The translations under genes were made by a program, and so were the position numbers. A stretch of 7,260 nucleotides of DNA from Balneolales bacterium (lineage in GTDB: Bacteria > Bacteroidota > Rhodothermia > Balneolales > Natronogracilivirgulaceae), in the NCBI GenBank assembly GCA_007127665.1, contig SKYY01000190.1, forward strand, positions 1-7,260. Direction: 5' to 3'. Under the pieces are notes generated by a model. The model searched no databases. It was not told where the DNA came from and saw only the letters and a program-made list of their open reading frames with translations. The stretch's first letter is position 1; the number at the start of each line of letters is the position of its first letter. This document shows positions 1 to 5,954 of the stretch, piece after piece.

Positions 1-536
1 ACATCTATTCCCGGCTGCTGAAGGACCGGATTATCATCCTCGGCACGCCCATCAACGATGCCGTGGCGAGCAGCATTGTGGCGCAGATGCTGTTCCTGGA
101 ATCCGATGACCCCGAAAAGGATATCAACCTGTATGTCAACAGTCCGGGCGGCGTGGTTTCATCGGGTCTTGCCATCTATGACACCATGCAGCATGTGCGG
201 TGTGATGTCGCCACGATCTGCATGGGAATGGCGGCATCCATGGGTGCTGTTCTGCTTGCCGGAGGCACAAAAGGAAAGCGCACACTCCTTCCGCACTCAA
301 AGGTCATGATCCACCAGCCGCTGGGGGGTACACAGGGCCAGGCCAGTGACATTGAGATTGAAGCCCGCGAGATCATCCGGATCAAACAGACCCTCAGTGA
401 CATCCTGGCCCGGCACACCGGAAAAGACACCGAAGAGATAATAAGCGATTCCGACAGAAACAAGTGGATGAATGCGGAGGAATCCCTCGCCTACGGGTTG
501 GTGGACAAGGTTCTTGAGCGTGCGCCGATCAAGTAG
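1..536 (+). CDS. clpP: ATP-dependent Clp protease proteolytic subunit ClpP (5' end missing; catalytic Asp replaced by Asn)
   Basis: This is the peptidase subunit of the cytoplasmic Clp protease, a barrel of two heptamers that degrades proteins fed to it by ClpX. The reading frame is open from base 3, and the first residues ([17 protein letters not shown]) match the ClpP region about 20 residues after the usual start, so only a short N-terminal piece is missing. The GTG at 63 lies inside the conserved fold and is not the start. Visible motifs are the glycine-rich NSPGG strand, the nucleophile Ser in GMAASMGA (codon 237-239), and His in MIHQPLGG (codon 312-314). The third triad position, 49 residues after His, is Asn (codon 459-461, in DSDRNKW) where most ClpPs have Asp (DRD). 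The C-terminus ([10 protein letters not shown]) is complete. clpX follows 53 bases downstream, the standard pairing. Identity as ClpP is certain; catalytic strength is the open question. Confidence 0.97.
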   Translation, partial: IYSRLLKDRIIILGTPINDAVASSIVAQMLFLESDDPEKDINLYVNSPGGVVSSGLAIYDTMQHVRCDVATICMGMAASMGAVLLAGGTKGKRTLLPHSKVMIHQPLGGTQGQASDIEIEAREIIRIKQTLSDILARHTGKDTEEIISDSDRNKWMNAEESLAYGLVDKVLERAPIK

Positions 537-589
537 TATATTACATGGTATTTCCCGTAAAATTCCACTAATACGGTATCCTTCTTTAT

Positions 590-1828
590 ATGAGTGATCA
601 GGAAAATAAAATACAGTGTTCCTTCTGCGGCAGGTCCAGTCATGAAGTGAAAAGTATGGTCGCCGGTCCCAATGTCTATATCTGTGACCAGTGTATCACC
701 GATGCCTCCGGAATTGTCAAAAGTGAACTGGCGCCGGGAGAGAAAAGGCGGTCATTCCACAGTGATCTGAAGCCGGTGGAGATCAAGGCCTATCTTGACG
801 AATATGTCATTGACCAGGAGGATGCCAAGAAAACTCTTTCCGTAGCGGTCTACAACCACTACAAGCGCATTTCAAGTCCGGAGTTCGAGGACGATGATGC
901 TGAGATCGAGAAGAGCAACATCGTGCTGCTCGGTCCCACCGGTTCGGGAAAAACCCTGCTGGCCCGTACGCTGGCAGGCATTATCGATGTTCCATTCTGC
1001 ATTGCCGACGCCACGGCGCTGACCGAAGCGGGTTATGTGGGTGAAGATGTGGAAAGCATCCTCTCAAACCTGCTTCAGGCGGCGGATTATGATGTGGAGC
1101 GTGCAGAGCGTGGTATCGTTTACATCGACGAAGTCGACAAGGTGGCGCGCAAGAGCGACAATCCGTCCATCACCCGGGACGTTTCCGGCGAGGGGGTCCA
1201 GCAGGCGCTGCTCAAGATCCTTGAGGGAACTACGGCCAACGTGCCTCCGAAGGGAGGGCGCAAGCATCCCGAGCAGAATTTCATCACTGTGGATACCCGC
1301 AATATCCTTTTCATCTGCGGTGGGGCGTTTGAAGGGCTGAACGATATCATTGCCCGAAGGCTTTCCGCATCCCATATGGGATTTACCGCTGATTACCAGG
1401 GCAAATTCGATAAAGACGACCCCAAAATATTCACTCACGTGGAGCCCGAAGATCTTCAAAAATTCGGTCTTATACCGGAACTCATCGGCCGGCTCCCGAT
1501 CATTTCCGGATTGCAGGAGCTTTCGGAACAGGCGATGATTAACATCCTCCTGAAACCAAAAAATGCGATCATCAAGCAGTACAAGAAGCTGTTCCGGATG
1601 GAAGGGGTGGAGCTTGAATTTGAGGAGGACGCCTTGCTCGAAGTCGTTTCACAAGCAATGAAACGGAAGACGGGGGCCCGGGGGCTCCGGTCCATCATGG
1701 AGCGGGCGATGCTGGACATCATGTTCACCCTCCCGACCATGAAAAACGTGGAACGCTGCATTATCACCAAAGACACTATTGTCTCATTCGCTCCGCCGAT
1801 CTACGAGAAACGCAAGGCATCCGCCTGA
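590..1828 (+). CDS. clpX: ATP-dependent Clp protease ATP-binding subunit ClpX
   Basis: This is the AAA+ unfoldase of the ClpXP protease: a hexamer that recognises tagged proteins, unfolds them with ATP and threads them into ClpP. The 412-residue length is normal. In order: an N-terminal zinc-binding domain with four cysteines (C10, C13, C32, C35); Walker A GPTGSGKT (115-122); pore-1 loop GYVG (148-151); Walker B VYIDEVDK (177-184); RKH loop (224-226); sensor 1 region (238-246); arginine finger in IGRLP (R301); and sensor 2 GARGLR (362-367). The ClpP-docking loop, IGF in E. coli, reads MGF here (263-265), a mild change. The ATG start gives the expected N-terminus just before the zinc domain. 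No Shine-Dalgarno is visible in the 53-base gap after clpP, and I see no convincing promoter there, so co-transcription with clpP is likely (inference). All ATPase motifs look intact. Confidence 0.98.
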   Translation: MSDQENKIQCSFCGRSSHEVKSMVAGPNVYICDQCITDASGIVKSELAPGEKRRSFHSDLKPVEIKAYLDEYVIDQEDAKKTLSVAVYNHYKRISSPEFEDDDAEIEKSNIVLLGPTGSGKTLLARTLAGIIDVPFCIADATALTEAGYVGEDVESILSNLLQAADYDVERAERGIVYIDEVDKVARKSDNPSITRDVSGEGVQQALLKILEGTTANVPPKGGRKHPEQNFITVDTRNILFICGGAFEGLNDIIARRLSASHMGFTADYQGKFDKDDPKIFTHVEPEDLQKFGLIPELIGRLPIISGLQELSEQAMINILLKPKNAIIKQYKKLFRMEGVELEFEEDALLEVVSQAMKRKTGARGLRSIMERAMLDIMFTLPTMKNVERCIITKDTIVSFAPPIYEKRKASA

Positions 1829-2020
1829 ATGTAAAAAATAGCGGCTCCGCCCGATCCGTTATATCATGGTGTGCGTTGCAGTGAGCCATCCCTGCATGCT
1901 ACCGCAAGCGGCCTGTATCCGGCAGGATTCCACCTGTGAAATGCGTTTTTCTGAAAGCGGATTGCAGTCCGGAGCACAACCGTTGCAGGTTACCCAACAC
2001 TATATCAATGCCTGAAAACC
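1829..2020. other. Intergenic spacer between clpX and the histidine kinase gene
   Basis: This 192-base stretch contains no supportable coding region. It has short GC-rich self-complementary bits (for example GCGG-CT-CCGC near 1841, with too small a loop, and CGGA-N6-TCCG near 1958), but neither is followed by a T-run, so I do not call a terminator. The hexamer TTGCAG occurs three times without clear spacing. The kinase leader is A-rich just before its ATG and lacks a Shine-Dalgarno. The gap suggests the kinase may have its own promoter, but I cannot place one. Confidence 0.5.
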
Positions 2021-3361
2021 ATGTTTTTCAACAGTACCTCTAACCGGATCAAGGGCACACTGGTCTTTTTTCTGATCGTCACTGCAGTCGCCTCGTTTAT
2101 TTACACGCATTATCTGGTAGAAAAAATACGTGAAAAAGAGCATTCCGGCGTGGAACTCTGGGCACGCGCCATGGAATACAACAGCAAACCGCACTATGCG
2201 GATACACGCAGTGAGTTGTCGATTATCATGCTGGAAATATCCGGCCACGATGGAATCGATGATATGACAAAAAACCGGTGGATCCGTACCCTTCACCGGG
2301 CCGAATCGGATCTGTCGAATGCCTCGCTGGATTTTATTGCCTCCGAGTTGATTATCAAAAACCGGTTTGAGATCCCTTCGATAGTGGTGGATGAGGATGG
2401 AAACATCCTGGGGTCTCGCAACACCGGGAAAAGGGAACTGGACGATCGCATCATAGCCGAGTACGCATCCCTCAATGATCCGATCCGCATTGAACTGGGG
2501 GCCGGGGAGAAGGTCCAGGAGCAGTTCATTTATTATGGTGACAGTGCCATCATACGCACACTGCAGTACTTTCCCTTTGTGCAGTTCGGCCTTTTGGCGC
2601 TGTTTCTGGGACTGGGATACCTGAGCCTGAGCAGCATCAAGCGGACTGAGCAGTCAAATCTGTGGGTCGGCATGGCGCGCGAGGCGGCACATCAGCTTGG
2701 TACCCCGCTTTCCAGTCTCTATGGCTGGATTGCCCTGCTCAAAGAGCAGAATATTGACCAGGAGACCTTGCAGATTGCCCATGAAATCAACAGCGACCTG
2801 CATCGCATACAGACCGTTGCAGAACGGTTCAACAAAATCGGCTCCATCCCCGAACTGAGACCGAAGAAAGCCGGTCCGCTCATCAGGCAGGTCATGGAGT
2901 ACCTTGAACGGCGCATGCCTCAGATCGGCAAACACGTGACCCTGTCGCTGGATGTGCGGTCAGACAGGCGCATCCCACTGAACCAGGAACTGTTTGCGTG
3001 GGCGATTGAAAACCTGCTCAAAAACTCGTTGGATGCGATTGATACCAGGAACAGCGATGCCAGGGTGCATATTGAAGCGCACGAATATAACAATCACTAT
3101 GTGATCGATGTAACCGATACGGGAAAGGGGATTGAGAAAAAGCACAAAAAGGAGATTTTCAATCCGGGGTACAGTACCAAAAAGCGGGGATGGGGGCTCG
3201 GTCTCAGTCTTACGCGCAGGATTGTGGAGGAGTATCACAAGGGGAAAATCTTTGTCCACAGATCATCGCCCGGTGAGGGTACGACATTCCGGATGATGTT
3301 TCCCGTGGATGGCGAGGGCGGCAATCACACCAAAAAAACGGATCAGTCTTCGCGGTTGTAG
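2021..3361 (+). CDS. Membrane-bound sensor histidine kinase (orphan)
   Basis: This 446-residue inner-membrane kinase probably senses an envelope or external signal, autophosphorylates on His and passes the phosphate to an unlinked response regulator. A transmembrane helix at about 11-30 and a second at about 184-205 bracket a roughly 150-residue extracytoplasmic sensor region, in which VVDEDGNILG (122-131) resembles the core of PAS/Cache-type sensors. There is no obvious HAMP domain; a short linker leads straight to the dimerisation domain. Its H-box is AAHQLGTPLSSL with the phospho-acceptor at H224 (codon 2690-2692). The ATPase domain has an N-box (ENLLKNSLDAI, 330-340), G1 DTGKGI (366-371), an F-box-like IFNPGYSTK (379-387), G2 GWGLGLSL (390-397) and G3 GEGTTF (418-423). 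No receiver-domain gene is in the window. The last 19 bases overlap the oppositely oriented sigma factor gene. The signal and partner are unknown. Confidence 0.92.
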   Translation: MFFNSTSNRIKGTLVFFLIVTAVASFIYTHYLVEKIREKEHSGVELWARAMEYNSKPHYADTRSELSIIMLEISGHDGIDDMTKNRWIRTLHRAESDLSNASLDFIASELIIKNRFEIPSIVVDEDGNILGSRNTGKRELDDRIIAEYASLNDPIRIELGAGEKVQEQFIYYGDSAIIRTLQYFPFVQFGLLALFLGLGYLSLSSIKRTEQSNLWVGMAREAAHQLGTPLSSLYGWIALLKEQNIDQETLQIAHEINSDLHRIQTVAERFNKIGSIPELRPKKAGPLIRQVMEYLERRMPQIGKHVTLSLDVRSDRRIPLNQELFAWAIENLLKNSLDAIDTRNSDARVHIEAHEYNNHYVIDVTDTGKGIEKKHKKEIFNPGYSTKKRGWGLGLSLTRRIVEEYHKGKIFVHRSSPGEGTTFRMMFPVDGEGGNHTKKTDQSSRL

Positions 3362-3921
3362 CCGCGCCGGGTTGCGTATTCGGTGAGTTCGGCCTTGAGG
3401 AGGTTTCTTCCCCGATGGAGGCGTGAGCGGATGGTGCCGATGGGAACATCAAGCATGTTGGCGATCTCTTCGTAGCTGAATCCTTCGATGTCACAAAGGA
3501 GCACAACAGTGCGGAAATCTTCCGGAAGCCGGGTGAGCGCGCCCGTCACGTCGTCGTCCATCAACTGTCCGTACATGGTGGATTCCATGTCGGTGGTATT
3601 GGACTGCTCGCTCCTGATACTCTCGTAGAAGGGCTCTATTTCATCGTAGTCCACTTTTTGCGGCTGTTTTGAGATCTTTCTGTAGTTGTTGATGTAGGAA
3701 TTTTTCAAAATCCGGAACAGCCATCCCTTTGCGTTGGTGCCCCTCTCGTAACTGCTGAAAAATCGATAAGCTTTTACAATGGTATCCTGGACAAGATCCT
3801 CGGCATCGTCATTATTGGCAGTAAGCTTCAGTGCAAAGTTGAAGAGTGCATCAAGATGTGGAAGCATTTCATCATTGAAATCTTCCTGCTTCTGCAACTC
3901 TTCTCTCGTCATTCCTTCCAT
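3343..3921 (-). CDS. ECF-type RNA polymerase sigma factor (sigma-70 family)
   Basis: This is a 192-residue alternative sigma factor that would direct RNA polymerase to a small regulon, typically envelope or redox stress. Region 2 lies at about 20-85: DAEDLVQDTIVKAYRF (39-54) binds core, and the part around GTNAKGWLFRILKNSYINNY (61-80) contacts the -10 element. Region 4 lies at about 125-180 and carries a helix-turn-helix, FSYEEIANMLDVPIGTIRSR (148-167). A linker rich in S/E/D/T joins them and there is no region 3, as expected for ECF factors. The region 2 wording resembles the SigR/RpoE-like groups that are commonly held by zinc anti-sigma factors, but no anti-sigma gene is adjacent: downstream is the convergent kinase gene. 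I chose the ATG at 3921; a TTG one codon earlier (3924) and an ATG at 3912 are also possible. The gene lies 187 bases downstream of the LysM gene on the same strand. Confidence 0.93.
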   Translation of the reverse strand: MEGMTREELQKQEDFNDEMLPHLDALFNFALKLTANNDDAEDLVQDTIVKAYRFFSSYERGTNAKGWLFRILKNSYINNYRKISKQPQKVDYDEIEPFYESIRSEQSNTTDMESTMYGQLMDDDVTGALTRLPEDFRTVVLLCDIEGFSYEEIANMLDVPIGTIRSRLHRGRNLLKAELTEYATRRGYNRED

Positions 3922-3925
3922 CAAA

Positions 3926-3941
3926 AATCAATCGTTTGATT
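3926..3941. repeat. Perfect 6-bp inverted repeat just upstream of the sigma factor start
   Basis: AATCAA-TCGT-TTGATT is a perfect inverted repeat with a 4-base loop, lying 5 bases before the chosen ATG of the ECF sigma gene (- strand). It could be an operator or a weak leader hairpin that affects initiation. It is AT-rich and short, so it may also be chance. No second copy is visible in the window. Confidence 0.3.
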
Positions 3942-4108
3942 AAACCGGGGTGGCAGCATACTTCGATAAATTTCTAAAACAATGTGATATTTGCAATGCG
4001 ATGTGATTAATGTGCTGTCACAAAACGATGCCTTAGAGGTTTTTCCGATCACGCATCACCATTCCTTTAATGTAATAAAACACGGTCAATAAATTAAATT
4101 AATAAATA
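3942..4108. other. AT-rich intergenic region upstream of the ECF sigma gene
   Basis: This stretch separates the LysM gene stop from the sigma factor start, both on the - strand. It is clearly richer in A+T than the coding DNA around it, most strongly at 4066-4108, where runs of TAA/ATT resemble UP-element-like DNA. It is the most likely site of the sigma factor promoter. On the - strand a GGAAA (4042-4046) and a GTT (4024-4026) lie 15 bases apart, loosely like an ECF promoter but with spacing somewhat short, so I do not call it. No GC hairpin followed by T's marks a terminator for the LysM gene. Confidence 0.4.
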
Positions 4109-5428
4109 TTAATTATCGTTCATTTCACGTATGGTTGCAACAAGTCGGGTGGAGTTTTGAAAGTCCAGTGCCCGGAATGCGGCATCAGAAAGGACCAGCC
4201 GGTTTTCCGGTGTGCGGTCATTGATATGGACGAATATACCGCGTCCGTTCTCGGGGTTTTCGATAAAGGCGACGGAGCCAAGCGCCATGTTCGGATGGGC
4301 GGCTGTTAACGCCTGCGGATTGTATAAATCACCGCTGGTTGTGGTTTTGCGTTGTCGTTCCTCAGGATAGCGGGTGACCTGCATCTGAGTTCCGTTTTCT
4401 TCCCTGACAGTTGAAAGATACGGATTGTTTCGTCTGGTGGTGGCTGCAATGATAAGGGTCACCTCGTCACCCGGACGCAGATCGCCGGCAGATACCCCGG
4501 GATTGAGTGCACGGAATTCGTGCATGTCCATGTTATGGTGCTGGAGAATCTGATGCAGGGAATCCCCTTCTCTGAAAGTATAAGTCGCAAACCGGCCCTG
4601 CGGAGTACTGTCGACATCCCATTCCGCTGCAACGGAAGGAGGAGCCGGCGGACGGCTGCGAATGCGGAGCTGCTGTCCGACATCAATACGTGAGCTTTCC
4701 AGTTCATTGTACTCCATAAGCTCCTGAACGGTCATATTGAAGCGGGATGCTATTCGGTAGAGCGTGTCACCGGGACGGACCTCGTAAAAAGCCGGTGTGG
4801 CGGGTTCACCGATGGCATCGTCATCATCGGTTGCTGCGCGGGATGGTGGTACGGGATCCGGATCGTCAGTGGGCCTTGGAACGGTATCCACCCGTCCGGT
4901 AACAGGCGGTCGGTCGGCAACGGGAGGCTGTTCGTCCGGCTGCGGTTGTTCGTCCCGTTGCGATTCAGGCCTTGTATGGTCAGCCGGCGTTGTATCCGGT
5001 TGCACTTCAGCGAGTTCTCCCGGCCTTCGAATCTCCAGTTCCTGTCCGATGGATATCAGGTTGTCCCTGAGATTGTTCCACTCTTTTATCTGATCCACGG
5101 TGACATCGTATATCCGTGAGATGCGGAAGAGCGTTTGTCCGGGCTCCACGGTGTGGATGATGGTGCCGTCTTGCGTATCCGGACGCGGTCTTTCAGCCGG
5201 GGGGCGCTGCCCGGGCCGACTGCCGTCCCCGACAATAAGTTCCTGTCCGACCGATATGATATTATCTATCAACCCGTTCCACTGGCGGATCTGATCCACG
5301 GTGACTTCATACTGCCGGGATATGCTGAAAAGGGTTTCTCCCTGCCTGACAGTGTGCGTTGGCCGGTCGGCTGCCAGTGAAGGAAGGGAAAAAAGGGCAA
5401 TGAGGAGGAGGATGAGACAGGTACGCAT
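4109..5428 (-). CDS. Secreted peptidoglycan-binding protein with four LysM domains and a C-terminal RlpA-like double-psi barrel
   Basis: This 439-residue protein probably acts in the periplasm on or with peptidoglycan. A signal peptide covers about residues 1-20 (a leucine-rich core, then SLAAD) without a lipobox, so it should be soluble rather than a lipoprotein. LysM domains lie at about 24-66, 91-133, 214-257 and 282-327; the first two are close copies. A low-complexity linker rich in P, D, E, Q and R (about 134-212) separates LysM2 from LysM3. Residues about 350-436 match the RlpA-like double-psi barrel: TTSGDLYNPQALTAAH (363-378), then INDRTPENRLVLSDAAFRAL. At the positions of the Pseudomonas RlpA lytic transglycosylase residues E120, D123 and H131, this protein has D367, N370 and H378, so activity is uncertain. 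The gene starts 9 bases after the TPR gene stop, so the two are probably one transcript. It could be a structural or septal protein rather than an enzyme. Confidence 0.9.
   Translation of the reverse strand: MRTCLILLLIALFSLPSLAADRPTHTVRQGETLFSISRQYEVTVDQIRQWNGLIDNIISVGQELIVGDGSRPGQRPPAERPRPDTQDGTIIHTVEPGQTLFRISRIYDVTVDQIKEWNNLRDNLISIGQELEIRRPGELAEVQPDTTPADHTRPESQRDEQPQPDEQPPVADRPPVTGRVDTVPRPTDDPDPVPPSRAATDDDDAIGEPATPAFYEVRPGDTLYRIASRFNMTVQELMEYNELESSRIDVGQQLRIRSRPPAPPSVAAEWDVDSTPQGRFATYTFREGDSLHQILQHHNMDMHEFRALNPGVSAGDLRPGDEVTLIIAATTRRNNPYLSTVREENGTQMQVTRYPEERQRKTTTSGDLYNPQALTAAHPNMALGSVAFIENPENGRGIFVHINDRTPENRLVLSDAAFRALDFQNSTRLVATIREMNDN
5030..5360 (-). repeat. Two adjacent LysM modules related by duplication
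   Basis: The segments encoding LysM1 and LysM2 are recognisably similar at the DNA level with a period of about 200 bases: the block near 5041-5106 aligns with the block near 5242-5307. The two protein modules share about 28 of 42 residues (HTV..G.TLF.ISR.Y.VTVDQI), far more than either shares with LysM3 or LysM4. This points to a relatively recent internal duplication. Confidence 0.7.
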
Positions 5429-5437
5429 GGGGTTCTG

Positions 5438-5764
5438 TTATGCTTCGTCAGATTCTAGTTCGCTGATGGCCTGCTCCAGCTCGGATGCGGCATGGAGGTC
5501 GCTGACCTTACGGGCGGCGGCGACACCATTGGTGAACGTTTTCAAAGCTTTTTGAGCGTGGCCGTTGGACTGGTATAGCTTTCCGAGATGGTAATAAACC
5601 CCGACGTATTCGGGATCATGGTCCATGATGTATTCAAAGTGGTTCTGTGCACTGGTTCTGTCACCGGTTTTCAGATGTTCGAGAGCCAGTGCAAACCTGG
5701 AGAAGCTGTCAGACGGATCAGCATCCAGAAATTCTTTCAGTTTTTTCACCCTGGTATCATTCAT
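5438..5764 (-). CDS. Small tetratricopeptide-repeat (TPR) protein
   Basis: This 108-residue, probably cytoplasmic protein has no signal peptide or membrane segment. Two TPR-like helical hairpins are visible: about 19-52 (SFSRFALALEHLKTGDRTSA followed by a paired helix ending in DHDPE) and about 53-86 (YYHLGKLYQSNGHAQKALKT and its partner helix). A final acidic helix ends in SELEQAISELESDEA. The N-terminal KKLKEFLDADPSDSFSRFAL resembles a small conserved TPR protein I associate with Bacteroidota and relatives. TPRs bind other proteins, so it may be an adaptor, but no partner or specific role can be read from the sequence. It lies 9 bases upstream of the LysM gene on the same strand and is probably co-transcribed with it. 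The ATG at 5764 is the start that keeps the usual N-terminus; no Shine-Dalgarno precedes it. Confidence 0.85.
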   Translation of the reverse strand: MNDTRVKKLKEFLDADPSDSFSRFALALEHLKTGDRTSAQNHFEYIMDHDPEYVGVYYHLGKLYQSNGHAQKALKTFTNGVAAARKVSDLHAASELEQAISELESDEA

Positions 5765-5849
5765 TGGAATTCATACAAGTTTTCAATCTAACGGCGGAAT
5801 ATCTGTAAACGTATATCAGGCAGTGATAAAGTGTGATAATCTCAAATCG
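5765..5849. other. Spacer between the aroC-end repeat array and the TPR gene
   Basis: This 85-base stretch is AT-richer than its surroundings and is the place for any separate promoter of the TPR/LysM unit. It holds two copies of GTGATAA (5823-5829 and 5833-5839) exactly 10 bases apart on the + strand, and on the - strand a TACGTTTA that resembles the TAnnTTTG -7 element of Bacteroidota promoters, but no matching upstream element at the proper distance. I call no promoter. Confidence 0.35.
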
Positions 5850-5954
5850 TCCGGTGGCGTTCTGTCCGGTGGCGTTCCGTCAGCTGGTGCTCTGTCCGGT
5901 GGCATTCCGTCAGCTGGCGCTCGGTCCGGTGGCGTTCTGTCCGGTGGCGCGAGG
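5850..5954. repeat. 15-bp tandem repeat array, seven units, overlapping the 3' end of aroC
   Basis: Seven consecutive 15-base units begin at 5850, 5865, 5880, 5895, 5910, 5925 and 5940. Five are of the form TCCGGTGGC followed by a variable six bases (mostly GTTCTG or GTTCCG); two (5880 and 5910) begin TCAGCTGG instead. Units 2-3 and 4-5 also form a higher-order 30-base repeat. Read on the - strand in the aroC frame, the units encode PRATG, QNATG, PSAS-stop, RNATG, QSTS-stop, RNATG and QNATG. Because the unit length is a multiple of three, copy-number change keeps the frame. The first three units read are translated as the AroC C-terminus and the other four lie past its stop. Confidence 0.95.

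Noticed and set aside
63..536. A ClpP starting at the GTG at 63
   Set aside because: The frame continues upstream to the window edge with conserved ClpP sequence, so the true start is outside the window.
1838..1860. Possible terminator hairpin after clpX
   Set aside because: The GCGG-CT-CCGC stem has too small a loop and no following T-run.
4000..4021. TGTGA...TCACA pair resembling a CRP/FNR site upstream of the sigma gene
   Set aside because: The half-sites are 11 bases apart rather than 6, so they do not form a CRP-type operator.
4024..4046. GGAAA-N15-GTT on the - strand as an autoregulated ECF promoter for the sigma gene
   Set aside because: The spacing is a few bases short of known ECF promoters and GGAAA is a weak -35; such a match is expected by chance in AT-rich DNA.
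5850..5954. CRISPR array
   Set aside because: The 15-base units are directly adjacent with no unique spacers, and no cas genes are present; it is a tandem minisatellite.
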